Source: Prado023 sp963697345 (lineage in GTDB: Bacteria > Actinomycetota > Actinomycetes > S36-B12 > CAIYMF01). From it: DNA of 64,000 nucleotides. Position numbers and translations under genes: made by a program. Within the stretch, counting starts at the first letter, position 1. Every line of letters begins with the position of its first letter. The stretch covers positions 1 through 64,000 of the forward strand of contig CAVONS010000005.1 of assembly GCA_963697345.1 (NCBI GenBank), given 5' to 3'. The notes below the pieces were generated by a model that was not told the DNA's origin, made no database searches, and was given only the letters and a program-made list of their open reading frames with translations. Of the stretch, positions 17,768-26,747 are shown piece after piece.

Positions 17768-18715
17768 ATGGCTGCTCCCGGCCTGTGGCCGCGCGTGGTG
17801 GCCATCGTGGGCCCCACTGCCACAGGCAAGTCAGCGGTGGGCGTCCAGGTGGCCCAGCGCATCGGAGCGCACGTGGTCAACGCGGATGCGTTCCAGGTCT
17901 ACAAGGGCATGGACATCGGCACCGCCAAGGTTCCGGTCGACCAGCGTCACGGGGTCACCCATCACCTGCTCGACATCCTGGACATCACTGATGAGCTGAG
18001 CGTCGCGGCCTACCAGCGCCGGGGTCGGGCCGTCCTGGCCGAACTCGCTGCTCTCGGGAAGCCTGCTGTCGTGGTCGGCGGCTCCGGGCTCTACGTTCGC
18101 GCCCTCCTCGATGACCTGCGCTTCCCGGGTAGCGACCCCCAGATCCGGGCGCTTTGGGAACTGCAGCTGGCCGAGCTGGGCGCTGCCGGCCTGCACGCCG
18201 TGCTCGCCGAGCGCGACCCTGAGGCCGCTGCACACATCCTGCCCACCAACGGGCGCCGCGTCGTGCGCGCCCTGGAGGTCGGCGAACTCACCGGTCAGCC
18301 CTTTGCCGCACAACTCCCGCATGACGGGCCACCGCTCGTCGAACACCTGAGCATCGGCCTGGACCTTGATCGCGAGAGGCTCGACGAGCGGATCCAGTGG
18401 CGTGTGCACGCCATGTTCGATGCGGGGTTCGTCGACGAGGTCCGGCACCTGCTCGACGAGGGGTTGCGTTCGGCCCGCACCGCGAGCCGGGCGCTGGGCT
18501 ACCCCCAGGTCATCGACCTCATCGACGGCGCGATGGGGGTCGATGAGGCCCGGGCCGACATCGTGGCCGGGACGAGGCGGTTCGCACGACGACAGCAGCG
18601 CTGGTTCCATCGCGACCCCCGAACCGCTTGGCTCGACGCGAGCGCCGATACTCGATCCACAGCTTCGGAGATCGTGGCTCGGCTGACGGGTCCAGCCCGT
18701 ACCCTTGAGACATGA
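17768..18715 (+). CDS. miaA: tRNA dimethylallyltransferase MiaA
   Basis: Transfers dimethylallyl from DMAPP to A37 of tRNA, giving the substrate of MiaB. P-loop GPTATGKS at 15-22, DAFQVYKGMDIGTAK, VVGGSGLYVRALL and ALGYPQVIDLIDG are family motifs. 315 residues is normal. ATG 17768 is used; an open frame continues upstream to 17651 but lies inside the miaB tail. The stop overlaps the dapF start by 4 bp (ATGA). Confidence 0.95.
   Translation: MAAPGLWPRVVAIVGPTATGKSAVGVQVAQRIGAHVVNADAFQVYKGMDIGTAKVPVDQRHGVTHHLLDILDITDELSVAAYQRRGRAVLAELAALGKPAVVVGGSGLYVRALLDDLRFPGSDPQIRALWELQLAELGAAGLHAVLAERDPEAAAHILPTNGRRVVRALEVGELTGQPFAAQLPHDGPPLVEHLSIGLDLDRERLDERIQWRVHAMFDAGFVDEVRHLLDEGLRSARTASRALGYPQVIDLIDGAMGVDEARADIVAGTRRFARRQQRWFHRDPRTAWLDASADTRSTASEIVARLTGPARTLET
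18700..18705 (+). promoter_or_regulatory. -10 element of dapF inside miaA
   Basis: TACCCT, six bases, then the dapF ATG at 18712. It suggests an internal leaderless promoter in addition to read-through from miaB-miaA. Confidence 0.45.
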
Positions 18716-19581
18716 GTCCCCACGGTATCCCTTTCGCCAAGGGCCACGGGACGGGCAATGACTTCATCATCCTGCCCAATCTCGAGGGAGCTCTCCGGGT
18801 GACCGCACAGCACGTACGGGCGCTGTGTGACCGCCACCGTGGGCTCGGCGCCGACGGCGTGCTCGTCGTGGCCCGGACGGCGCACAACCCCGAGGTCGCT
18901 GCGCAGGCAGGCGCGGCGCCGCTGTTCATGGACTACCGGAACGGCGATGGCAGCGTCGCGCAGATGTGTGGCAACGGCATGCGCGTGTTCGTGGCCTACC
19001 TGCTGGAGAACGACCTGATCGAGGCGGACACGTCCTTGATCGCCACCCGCGGCGGCGCTCGGCGGGTTGCCATGGGCCCGGACAGGACCGTGCGTGTGGA
19101 CATGGGTGAAGCGACATTCCTGGAACGTGACGACATCTCTGTGGCTGTCGGCTCGGGAGAGAGGTCCACCCTGCCTGCCATCGGAGTCCTGCTGCCCAAC
19201 CCACATGCGGTCGTCTGGGTTGATGACCTGTCATCCGCAGGTGACCTGCGCATGGCCCCGACGGTGCAGCCCTCCGAGGCCTACCCCGAGGGTGTCAACG
19301 TCGAATTCGTGCGTAGGATCTCAGCGGACCACATCCAGATGCGCGTGTTCGAGCGCGGCGTGGGCGAGACGCTGAGCTGCGGCACGGGCGCGGGCGCAGC
19401 TGCCGTGGCCACCGCTCGTGAGGCCGGGCGCGAACGGGACGGCCACCGGATTCGGGTCGAGGTCCCGGGCGGGGAGGTCGGGGTCACCTGGCACCCCGAC
19501 GGCGCAGTCGAGTTGGACGGACCGGCACAGATCGTCGCGCGCGGATCCATCGACCGGCAATGGTGGGAGATGCATGGCTGA
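18712..19581 (+). CDS. dapF: Diaminopimelate epimerase
   Basis: Converts LL- to meso-diaminopimelate for lysine and peptidoglycan. The two catalytic cysteines are visible in MCGNGMRVF and SCGTGAGAAAVA, with the opening KGHGTGNDFI signature. 289 residues, full length. It overlaps miaA by 4 bp and hflX by 8 bp, so this is a tightly packed miaB-miaA-dapF-hflX-dinG transcription unit, with a probable internal start at 18.7 kb. Confidence 0.96.
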   Translation: MSPHGIPFAKGHGTGNDFIILPNLEGALRVTAQHVRALCDRHRGLGADGVLVVARTAHNPEVAAQAGAAPLFMDYRNGDGSVAQMCGNGMRVFVAYLLENDLIEADTSLIATRGGARRVAMGPDRTVRVDMGEATFLERDDISVAVGSGERSTLPAIGVLLPNPHAVVWVDDLSSAGDLRMAPTVQPSEAYPEGVNVEFVRRISADHIQMRVFERGVGETLSCGTGAGAAAVATAREAGRERDGHRIRVEVPGGEVGVTWHPDGAVELDGPAQIVARGSIDRQWWEMHG

Positions 19582-20968
19582 GGCACCAGATCTGCTCGAC
19601 CGGCAGGCGCTGCGCCGCGTACCCGGGCTCGGCACAGAACTGCAGGACGTCACCGAGGTCGAGTACCGCCAGGTACGGCTGGAACGCGTGGTGCTGGTCG
19701 GGGTGTGGACCTCGGGCACGCTGGCCGACGCCGAGCGCTCGCTGGCGGAACTGGCTCGGTTGGCCCAGACGGCCGGATCCGTGGTGTGCGACGGGCTGAT
19801 CCAGCGCCGGGACAAGCCGGACACGGCCACCTACGTCGGGGCGGGCAAGGTCGTCGAACTGCGTGAGGTCGTCAACGCGGTCGAGGCCGATACCGTCATC
19901 TGCGACGGTGAGCTGACCCCGGGCCAGCTGCGCCGGCTCGAGGAGCTCGTCAAGGTCAAGGTCGTCGACCGGACGTGGCTCATCCTTGACATCTTCGCCC
20001 AGCACGCGAGCAGCCGTGAGGGCAAGGCCCAGGTGTCCCTGGCCCAGATGCAGTACCTGCTGCCGCGGCTGCGTGGCTGGGGCGACTCGCTGTCCAGGCA
20101 AGCGGGTGGGCGAGTTGCTGGGGGACAGGGCATCGGCTCGCGTGGCCCCGGTGAGACCAAGATCGAGACTGATCGTCGTCGGGTTCGCGAGAGCATCTCG
20201 CGCCTGCGCCGGGAGATCGCCGGGATGGCCAGGGCCCGGCACACGATGCGCCGCGCGCGTCAGCGCAGCGAGGTGCCCTCCGTCGTGCTGGCCGGCTACA
20301 CCAACTCAGGCAAGTCCAGCCTCCTCAATCGGATCACCGGAGCCGGGGCACTCGTGGAGGATGCCCTGTTCGCCACGCTCGACCCCACGGTTCGCCGCGC
20401 GCAGACCCCGGCGGGTCGCCACTTCACGCTGGCTGACACCGTGGGATTCGTCCGGCACCTGCCGCATCAACTGGTCGACGCGTTCCGCTCCACCTTGGAG
20501 GAGGTCACCGACGCCGACCTGATCCTGCACGTGGTGGATGGGTCCGATGACTTCCCGGAGGGACAGCTCTCCGCAGTGCGTGAGGTGCTGGCCGAGATCG
20601 GCGCCTCCGAGGTGCCCGAACTCGTGGTGATCAACAAGTCGGACCTCGCCGATCCGATCGTCGTGGGGCGGTTACGTGCACGCGAACCGCATTCCGTGCT
20701 CGTCTCAGCGGCAACCGGCGCCGGCATCGACGACCTCCTCAGCGCGATCGAACTCGATCTGCCGCATCCGACCGAGGTCGTCGACGTGCTCATTCCCTTC
20801 GACCGTGGCGATCTCGTGGCTCGTGTGCATGAGCAGGGGCGCGAGGTCGAGATCGAGTACACCCATGAGGGAGCGGTCGTCCACGCCGTGGTCGGCGAGC
20901 AGCTGGCCGCTGAGTTGGAGTCGGTGGCCGTGCCGGCGTCTGCGGCCGACGGGCCCGCCGAGCCGTGA
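19574..20968 (+). CDS. hflX: GTPase HflX
   Basis: Ribosome-associated GTPase that splits or rescues stalled 70S ribosomes under stress. The N-terminal HflX domain (ATYVGAGKVVELREVV) is followed by a glycine-rich linker (GIGSRGPGETKIETDRR) and an Era-like G domain: G1 GYTNSGKSS at 241-249, G3 DTVGFVRHLP, G4 NKSD. ATG 19574 gives 464 residues and overlaps the dapF stop; the longer frame to 19418 is inside dapF. The C-terminal ~60 residues form the usual small extra domain. Confidence 0.95.
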   Translation: MAEAPDLLDRQALRRVPGLGTELQDVTEVEYRQVRLERVVLVGVWTSGTLADAERSLAELARLAQTAGSVVCDGLIQRRDKPDTATYVGAGKVVELREVVNAVEADTVICDGELTPGQLRRLEELVKVKVVDRTWLILDIFAQHASSREGKAQVSLAQMQYLLPRLRGWGDSLSRQAGGRVAGGQGIGSRGPGETKIETDRRRVRESISRLRREIAGMARARHTMRRARQRSEVPSVVLAGYTNSGKSSLLNRITGAGALVEDALFATLDPTVRRAQTPAGRHFTLADTVGFVRHLPHQLVDAFRSTLEEVTDADLILHVVDGSDDFPEGQLSAVREVLAEIGASEVPELVVINKSDLADPIVVGRLRAREPHSVLVSAATGAGIDDLLSAIELDLPHPTEVVDVLIPFDRGDLVARVHEQGREVEIEYTHEGAVVHAVVGEQLAAELESVAVPASAADGPAEP

Positions 20969-23010
20969 CAGAGCCAGACCCCGCGGTCCCGGCCTCTGCT
21001 CCGTCGGTCGATGACCTTCTCGCCCTTGCCGTGGAGGAGCTGGGTGGGCAGCCACGCGAGGGCCAGTCCCGGATGGCACACATCGTGGCGACGTGTCTGG
21101 AGTCCGGTTCCGGTTCGGTTCTGACCCAGGCAGGGACGGGCACCGGCAAGTCCCTCGCGTACCTCGTCCCCGCGGCCCGGCATGCGGTGGACACCAACGA
21201 ACCGGTGGTCATTGCTACGGCCACATTGGCCCTCCAGCGTCAGCTGGTCGACAAGGACCTTCCGGTCGTCTGCCGCGCCCTGACCCCCGCACTGGGCCGG
21301 GACATCACCTATGCCGTCCTCAAGGGCCGCAGCAACTACCTGTGCCTGGACCGGCTGAACCGTGGCTCGCCGGACCCTGAGGAATCGGCACTGTTCGACA
21401 CCCCCACCACTCGTCTCGGTCGGCAGGCCGCCCGCCTACGGACATGGGCACAGACCACTGAGACAGGGGATCGTGACGATCTCGAGGACACTGTCGATGG
21501 CCGCGTGTGGTCGGGTCTGTCGGTGTCGGCGAGGGAGTGTCCCGGCGCGACCAACTGCGCCTTCGGCCAGGAGTGCTTCGCCGAGGCCGCCAAGGCCCGT
21601 GCGCGCGAGGCTGACCTCATCGTCACCAACCACGCGCTCCTGGCCATCCACGTCCAGGGCGAGGTGCCCGTCCTGCCGGAGCACGGAGCCGTGGTGGTCG
21701 ACGAGGCGCACGAACTCGTGGACCGCATGACCACCGCCCTGACCCGCGAGTTGTCCCTGCCCGTGATCGAGCGTGCAATCGGGCGGGCACGCAAGTTCCT
21801 GAGCCCGGAGCTGCTGGACCCCCTCCTGGACGCTGCCGGGTACCTCGGCGACGTGCTCGAGGAGCTGCCCGAGGGTCGGATGCGTGCGCTCCCCGAGGAA
21901 CTCGTGGTGGCCGTGACCGCCCTGCGCGATGCTGGGCATGGCGCCCTGGGCGGGATGCGGGGCGACAGCTCAGACGCCCCGGAGTCGGCCGCCGATCGGA
22001 CCTCGGCACGCGCAGGAATCCAGAGCATCCACGAGATCGCGGCAGAGGCTCTGCTTCTGAGCAGCACGTCGGTCGCCTGGGTCGCCCGACGCGCTGGGGG
22101 AGCGGCGGTCCTGAACATCGCGCCCATCTCCGTCCGGGAGCTCCTCGAGGACAACCTGTTCACTGGGAGGCCGGTCGCCCTCACGAGTGCCACCTTGGCC
22201 ATCGGCGGATCCTTCGAGCCGCTGGCCGAGAGCCTGGGCTGCCTGCCCGGCTGGCACGGCGTCGATGTTGGGTCCCCGTTCGATCATGCCAAGCAGGGGA
22301 TGCTGTACTGCGCCGCGGACCTTCCACGCCCCGGGCGCGACGGGATCAGCGAGCACGCACTGGACCAGATCGCCGAGCTGCTCGACGCAGCCGGCGGCCG
22401 GACGTTGGCCCTCTTCTCGTCGTGGCGCTCAGTGGAACGAGCCGAGGAGGTGCTGCAGCGCAGGCTGGCCGGCCGCAGTGACCGGCCCCTGATCGTGGCA
22501 CGTCGCGGTGACGCGGTTGCTGGCTTGGTGCGCCAGTTCGCGCAGGACCCGCGCGCGTCCCTGCTTGGCACACTGTCGCTGTGGCAGGGCGTGGACGTGC
22601 CCGGACCGTCGTGCACCTTGGTGATCATCGACCGGATCCCGTTCCCCCGACCCGACGATCCGGTGGTCTCCGCACGCCAGGAGCTGATTGACGCCCAGGG
22701 GGGAAGCGGCTTCACCTCCGTCTCCGTGCCCCGAGCCGCGTTGATGCTCGCGCAGGGCGCCGGGCGACTGATCCGGACCCCGGAGGACCGTGGGGTGGTC
22801 GCCGTGCTGGATTCCCGACTGGCCACCACCGGCTACGGGGCCCGGTTGCGTCAGAGCCTGCCGCCGCTCTGGTGGACAACGGACCTACCAACCGTCATAG
22901 GCGCCCTGGGTCGCCTCGACGCGGCGCTCAGTGACACCGCGTCGAGCACCGGATCTGGGGTGGCAGCCGAGGCGGTCCCCGAAGTCGCAGGCTCCGACCC
23001 GGGGCAATGA
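20965..23010 (+). CDS. dinG: ATP-dependent DNA helicase, DinG/XPD family
   Basis: 5'-3' superfamily 2 iron-sulfur helicase that resolves unusual DNA structures. Q/Walker A region LTQAGTGTGKSLAYLVP (P-loop about residues 55-63), DEAHELVD box, and closing motifs SLWQGVDVPGPS and QGAGRLIRTPEDRG. The four cluster cysteines are in NYLCLDRL and ARECPGATNCAFGQECF. 681 residues. The GTG start overlaps the hflX stop by 4 bp; the stop abuts that of the convergent peroxiredoxin gene. No SOS box is seen close by, so damage control would have to come from the operon promoter. Confidence 0.93.
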   Translation: MTEPDPAVPASAPSVDDLLALAVEELGGQPREGQSRMAHIVATCLESGSGSVLTQAGTGTGKSLAYLVPAARHAVDTNEPVVIATATLALQRQLVDKDLPVVCRALTPALGRDITYAVLKGRSNYLCLDRLNRGSPDPEESALFDTPTTRLGRQAARLRTWAQTTETGDRDDLEDTVDGRVWSGLSVSARECPGATNCAFGQECFAEAAKARAREADLIVTNHALLAIHVQGEVPVLPEHGAVVVDEAHELVDRMTTALTRELSLPVIERAIGRARKFLSPELLDPLLDAAGYLGDVLEELPEGRMRALPEELVVAVTALRDAGHGALGGMRGDSSDAPESAADRTSARAGIQSIHEIAAEALLLSSTSVAWVARRAGGAAVLNIAPISVRELLEDNLFTGRPVALTSATLAIGGSFEPLAESLGCLPGWHGVDVGSPFDHAKQGMLYCAADLPRPGRDGISEHALDQIAELLDAAGGRTLALFSSWRSVERAEEVLQRRLAGRSDRPLIVARRGDAVAGLVRQFAQDPRASLLGTLSLWQGVDVPGPSCTLVIIDRIPFPRPDDPVVSARQELIDAQGGSGFTSVSVPRAALMLAQGAGRLIRTPEDRGVVAVLDSRLATTGYGARLRQSLPPLWWTTDLPTVIGALGRLDAALSDTASSTGSGVAAEAVPEVAGSDPGQ

Positions 23011-23736
23011 TCAGGCGCGCGGCTGCCGGATCGCAGCATCGATGGTCGCGGTGTCCAGATCCCTGGTGACGAAGAACCAGTCGTGCACGGTCACGCCGGC
23101 CTCAGTGCTCTCCGCCCGGTCCTTGGCCACACCACAGGAGCCCGGGGGCGGGATGATGACCGGGTCGCCGGGACGCCAGTCGGCCGGGGTGGCCACGGAG
23201 AACTCGTCGGCGGTCTGCAACGCGGTGATGACCCGCAGCAGTTCGTCGAAGTTGCGGCCCAGGCTCAGCGGGTAGTAGATGATCGTGCGGATCTTGCCCG
23301 TGGGATCCACGACGAAGACGGCGCGCACGGCCTTGGTGGAGTCCTCGCCCGGCATGATCATCCCGTAGAGGCGGGCGACCTTCATCGAGATGTCCTCGAT
23401 CAGGGGGAAGGTCACCTCGACATCCGACATCCCGCCGAAGCTGATCTTCTCCTTGATCGTGCGCAGCCATGCGATGTGGCTGTAGAGCCCGTCCACGGAG
23501 AGCCCCACCAGGGCTGTATTCAACTCGGCGAACTTGTCCTCGAGATGGGCGAATGTCATGAACTCGGTGGTGCACACAGGTGTGAAGTCCGCAGGGTGGC
23601 TGAAGAGGATCACCCAGCGGCCTGCATAGTCCTCCGGGAAGTTGATCTGCCCCTGAGTCGTCTCGGCCGTGAACGATGGTGCCTGGTCACCGATGCGGGG
23701 CATCGTGGGGGCGGCCATCGTGGGGATCTCAGTCAT
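23011..23736 (-). CDS. Peroxiredoxin, 1-Cys (Prx6-like)
   Basis: Thiol peroxidase reducing hydrogen peroxide and organic peroxides. Peroxidatic cysteine C55 in HPADFTPVCTTEF, followed by the long Prx6/archaeal-type C-terminal domain with LYGMIMPGED, RAVFVVDP, IYYPLSLGRNFDELLR and a further cysteine in GSCGVAKDR. 241 residues, normal for Prx6. An AGGAG lies six bases upstream of the ATG. It is convergent with dinG, with the two stop codons directly adjacent. Physiological electron donor cannot be told from the sequence. Confidence 0.92.
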   Translation of the reverse strand: MTEIPTMAAPTMPRIGDQAPSFTAETTQGQINFPEDYAGRWVILFSHPADFTPVCTTEFMTFAHLEDKFAELNTALVGLSVDGLYSHIAWLRTIKEKISFGGMSDVEVTFPLIEDISMKVARLYGMIMPGEDSTKAVRAVFVVDPTGKIRTIIYYPLSLGRNFDELLRVITALQTADEFSVATPADWRPGDPVIIPPPGSCGVAKDRAESTEAGVTVHDWFFVTRDLDTATIDAAIRQPRA

Positions 23737-23954
23737 GCGTGCTCCTAGTCAGTGGCGGCCAGATCAACGTGGCTGCCGACCTGACCATCGGCAATCTCGG
23801 ACATGTCCATCGTAGGCATCCAACAACTCACGCGACGGACTGGGGGAGCCGGCCGAAGGCGTGGAACCGCCTATGCGATGGGGGATTGTGACCGACGCCA
23901 TAACACCTCCGGACAGCTCTTCCCAGCCAGCGCCCGCGCAGCGGCAGGCAGCGC

Positions 23955-25334
23955 TCAGACCCCCGTGATCGCGGGCAGCCGCGCCATCCGGATGGCGTGC
24001 ACCATGGCCTCATGGTCGGCCTCGGCCTGGTCCGCGTAGCTCATGGCCCACGCCGTGATCGCATCCTCGAACTTCGAGTTGCGGCCCAGGTAGGCGCCCA
24101 GCGCCAGACGGTCCCCGGACCGGGCGTGGGCACGGGCCAGCGTCCAGCCGCAGGCGTGCAGGTACACGGTCAGGCTGTCCACATCCAGTGCGGACAGGTC
24201 GGGGGAGAACTTCATGTCCCGCAGTTGGCGCACGTACGTGTCGTGGTCGACCCCGTGAGCATCAGTTGCGGTGGTCCACCCGATGAAGATGTCCGAGGCC
24301 GCCTGCATGATGCGCTGTCCGGCCACGACACGTGCCCCATGCTGGCCGTAGGCGCAGGGATCGGTGTACGGCTCAAGGACCGAGGCAGTCGCCTCCTTGA
24401 ACTGCAGCATCAGCGGATCACCACCGTCCACGCCCTGCATGAGCAGCACGTAGCACCGGGTGCCCACACTCCCCACACCCACCACCTTGCGAGCGACGTC
24501 CACCACGTGGAACTGGTCGAGCAGCGCAGCTCGGTCCGACACCAGGGTCTCCCGGTAGGCCGCCATGGACTCCGAGCTCAGCAGCTCTGCCTGCTCGGGA
24601 CCCACCCTCATGAGCAGTGGGGGGTCCTCCACGAACTGACGCTGCCCGTTCACGACCGTGGTGAGCTTGGCCATCGCCTGGAGATTCGTTCGCCGACGCG
24701 CACCCTCGATGGACCTGTCCACCCGGGCAAGTGCTGCCTCGGGCGGCATGCTGCTGGCAAGTCGGCCGAGGTCGGAGATGTCCATCCGCGAGTACCAGAC
24801 GTCCAGCGTTGACTTCCCCGCGAAGTCGCGCATCGCCTCCCGATAGGCCTGGACTGAGCGACACGCCAGCGCCCGCTGCTCCGAGCTGCGCAACCCATTC
24901 GATCGCGCGATCAGCACCGCCGACGCCGCCATGCGCTTGACGTCCCATTCGAAGGGCCCCGGATGAGTCTCGTCGAAGTCGTTGAGATCAAAAAGGAGCG
25001 CACGCTCCGGAGAGGCGAACATCCCGAAGTTGGCGATATGCGCATCACCGCACAGTTGAACGGTCAGGCCTGTGTGCGGCTGGCTGGCGAGGTCCGATGC
25101 CATCACCACGGCTGATCCGCGATAGAACGCGAAGGCTGACGTACTCATCCGACCGTGTCGGATGGGCACCAGGTTGGTGAGTCTCGACTGCCCCTGCTCG
25201 ATGAGCTGCTGCACCGGATCGGCTCTGTCCGCCGAGGGGCTCCATTCGGCCAGCGACTGTCGCGGAACCTCGGCGCGCGCAGCAATTCCACGCTCCGCGC
25301 GGCCAGCGGGATCGGGCTTGGCGGGCTCGGACAC
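23955..25334 (-). CDS. DUF2252 family protein
   Basis: 459 residues matching DUF2252 (COG4320), large uncharacterised proteins common in actinobacteria with remote kinase-fold resemblance. Visible family blocks: FAFYRGSAVVMASDLA, QLCGDAHIANFGMFASPER, FDLNDFDETHPGPFEWDVKRMAAS, YVLLMQGVDGGDPLMLQFKEA and the closing HARSGDRLALGAYLGR. GTG 25334 is chosen because TAGGCT lies exactly six bases upstream. It is 49 bases downstream of lexA on the same strand and may also receive lexA transcripts. No enzymatic role is established. Confidence 0.85.
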   Translation of the reverse strand: MSEPAKPDPAGRAERGIAARAEVPRQSLAEWSPSADRADPVQQLIEQGQSRLTNLVPIRHGRMSTSAFAFYRGSAVVMASDLASQPHTGLTVQLCGDAHIANFGMFASPERALLFDLNDFDETHPGPFEWDVKRMAASAVLIARSNGLRSSEQRALACRSVQAYREAMRDFAGKSTLDVWYSRMDISDLGRLASSMPPEAALARVDRSIEGARRRTNLQAMAKLTTVVNGQRQFVEDPPLLMRVGPEQAELLSSESMAAYRETLVSDRAALLDQFHVVDVARKVVGVGSVGTRCYVLLMQGVDGGDPLMLQFKEATASVLEPYTDPCAYGQHGARVVAGQRIMQAASDIFIGWTTATDAHGVDHDTYVRQLRDMKFSPDLSALDVDSLTVYLHACGWTLARAHARSGDRLALGAYLGRNSKFEDAITAWAMSYADQAEADHEAMVHAIRMARLPAITGV

Positions 25335-25340
25335 AGCCGT

Positions 25341-25346
25341 AGCCTA
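25341..25346 (-). promoter_or_regulatory. -10 element of the DUF2252 gene, leaderless geometry
   Basis: TAGGCT on the minus strand, six bases, then GTG at 25334. Confidence 0.55.
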
Positions 25347-25383
25347 GGACAGGAGACTCACCCAGCACGGGTTGATGGACGGA

Positions 25384-26061
25384 TCAGACCTTGCGGAGTA
25401 CGGCCACCACGGTGCCCATGATCACCGCACGGTCGCCGTTGATCGGCTCGTACGCCGGGTTGTGCGGCATCAGCCAGGTGTGCCCGTCGCGCTGCTTCAG
25501 GGTCTTGACCGTTGCCTCGTCCTCCAGCAGTGCGGCCACGATCGCTCCGTTGTCCGCCGTCTGCCCGGCCTTGATCACGACATAGTCACCGTCGCAGATC
25601 GCAGCATCGATCATCGAGTCACCCTTCACCCGCAGCAGGAAGAGGTCACCGTCGCCCACAAGCTCCCGCGGGAGCGGGAACACGGTCTCCACCACCTGTT
25701 CGGCCAGGATCGGGCCGCCGGCAGCGATCTGTCCGACCATGGGCACGAACACGGCGTCGGGCAGCGAGTCCCCGATGTCGGTGGGATCCACGTCCCGGCC
25801 GTGGCCATAGGGATCAAGTACCTCCATCGCCCGCGGGCGATTCGGGTCACGGCGCAGGTAGCCCTTGGCCTCCAGGACCTTCAGCTGGTGGGCCACACTC
25901 GACGGCGAGTTCAGCCCGACGGACTCACCGATCTCGCGCACACTCGGCGGGTACCCCCGTGTCTCCACCGACTCGCGGATCACCTCCAGCACGCGACGCT
26001 GGCGCAGCGTCAGGCCGACCTCGTCCTCGTGGGAGTCAGGCAGTGGGTGGATCGTGGCCAT
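25384..26061 (-). CDS. lexA: SOS repressor LexA
   Basis: Repressor of the SOS regulon that self-cleaves when RecA filaments form. N-terminal winged helix (LTLRQRRVLEVIRESVETRG; recognition region SVREIGESVGLNSPSSVAHQL), cleavage site Ala114-Gly115 in IAAGGP, catalytic Ser149 (GDSM) and Lys186 (ATVKTLKQ). 225 residues. ATG 26061 is chosen because GGAGG sits five bases upstream; upstream in-frame starts fall in the leader. A LexA box lies in its own promoter, so it is autoregulated. It is divergent from a LysM protein, as lexA is in mycobacteria. Confidence 0.96.
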   Translation of the reverse strand: MATIHPLPDSHEDEVGLTLRQRRVLEVIRESVETRGYPPSVREIGESVGLNSPSSVAHQLKVLEAKGYLRRDPNRPRAMEVLDPYGHGRDVDPTDIGDSLPDAVFVPMVGQIAAGGPILAEQVVETVFPLPRELVGDGDLFLLRVKGDSMIDAAICDGDYVVIKAGQTADNGAIVAALLEDEATVKTLKQRDGHTWLMPHNPAYEPINGDRAVIMGTVVAVLRKV

Positions 26062-26183
26062 GTCGCCCTCCATGCTCGCCGCTCGGGGGTTCGCGGATCG
26101 TGGTGATGTCAGACCCCTGAGCGAGGGTTGTTGCCAGGTGATCGATGGCTGACCACCTGCAAGGAACGCTACCGCCGTGACCC

Positions 26184-26189
26184 ACATTA
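26184..26189 (-). promoter_or_regulatory. -10 element of lexA
   Basis: TAATGT on the minus strand. The SOS box at 26191-26206 begins two bases upstream of it, where bound LexA would cover the -35/-10 spacer. The -35 is weak. Confidence 0.5.
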
Positions 26190-26190
26190 T

Positions 26191-26206
26191 TCAAACATTT
26201 GTTCGA
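26191..26206 (-). promoter_or_regulatory. LexA (SOS) box of lexA
   Basis: Plus-strand TCAAACATTTGTTCGA matches TCGAAC-N4-GTTCGA with one mismatch in the left half-site. Confidence 0.75.
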
Positions 26207-26213
26207 TTTGGGC

Positions 26214-26242
26214 TTGAGCGTGTCGGTCGGTGGTGGTACAAC
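26214..26242 (+). promoter_or_regulatory. Promoter of the LysM gene
   Basis: TTGAGC, 17 bases, TACAAC; start point near 26249. The same stretch also reads TGTCGGT-C-N8-TACAAC, close to the PafBC motif with its N8 spacing (mismatches at motif positions 1, 9 and 23). Confidence 0.6.
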
Positions 26243-26258
26243 TAGCACAGGTGTTCGA

Positions 26259-26274
26259 ACGAACATCCGTTCGA
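26259..26274 (+). promoter_or_regulatory. LexA (SOS) box of the LysM gene
   Basis: ACGAACATCCGTTCGA contains a perfect GAAC-N4-GTTC core. It lies just downstream of the predicted start point, where LexA would block elongation or clearance. Confidence 0.8.
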
Positions 26275-26287
26275 TGAGGAGGCAGCA

Positions 26288-26656
26288 ATGTCCACGTACG
26301 GTGCCACAATTCCCTGGAGCCCAGCCGGCTCACATGCACCCAAGGACCTTCGGATCACTCGCCGCGGACGACTGGCACGGACCTTCGCCCTCGTGGTGCT
26401 CATGGGTGTCCTTGCCCTGTCCCTGGTCGACACCCTCGCGAGTCGGAGCGCGCTGGCTGACGACACGCCGCCCACGGCGCCGGTCCTCACCCAGAGCGTC
26501 GTGGTCGAGCAGGGCGACTCGCTGTGGCTGATCGCCGAGCGCGCCGCCCCGGAATCGGATCCGCGTGGCGTGGTCACGCAGATCCGCGAGCTCAACGGAT
26601 TGCGCTCCAACGTGATCCAGCCGGGCCAGGTCCTGCTCATCCCCGCGGCTCAGTGA
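26288..26656 (+). CDS. LysM membrane protein, SOS-type division inhibitor candidate (ChiZ/DivS-like)
   Basis: 122 residues: a cytoplasmic basic N-terminus (about 1-37), one transmembrane segment (about 38-60, TFALVVLMGVLALSLVD), a short linker and a C-terminal LysM domain (VVVEQGDSLWLIAERAA... VIQPGQVLLIPAA) facing the wall. It occupies the place of M. tuberculosis Rv2719c (ChiZ) and of DivS/YneA-type genes, divergent from lexA. Those proteins halt septation during the SOS response. A GAGGAGG ribosome-binding site precedes the ATG. The SOS box and possible PafBC promoter support damage induction; the inhibitor role is inferred from position and architecture. Confidence 0.85.
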   Translation: MSTYGATIPWSPAGSHAPKDLRITRRGRLARTFALVVLMGVLALSLVDTLASRSALADDTPPTAPVLTQSVVVEQGDSLWLIAERAAPESDPRGVVTQIRELNGLRSNVIQPGQVLLIPAAQ

Positions 26657-26687
26657 GGACCTTGTCGGACGAGTTTGTCGCCAATGC

Positions 26688-26716
26688 TTGCGTCGTGCGC
26701 ATCGAAGGTCTACGGT
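26688..26716 (+). promoter_or_regulatory. Promoter of nrdR-nrdJ
   Basis: TTGCGT, 17 bases, TACGGT; predicted start near 26723. The leader to the nrdR ATG would be about 140 bases and carries the palindrome and repeats listed next. Confidence 0.55.
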
Positions 26717-26732
26717 TCCCCACATCTAGTAG

Positions 26733-26746
26733 TTACACCGGTGTAA
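26733..26746. promoter_or_regulatory. Perfect 14-bp palindrome, candidate operator
   Basis: TTACACCGGTGTAA, centred about 17 bases after the predicted start point. Directly before it, CACATCTAGTAG (26721-26732) is a TA-rich near-palindrome loosely resembling an NrdR box. Autoregulation by NrdR is the obvious reading, but the palindrome itself does not match the NrdR consensus I know. Confidence 0.5.
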
Positions 26747-26747
26747 G

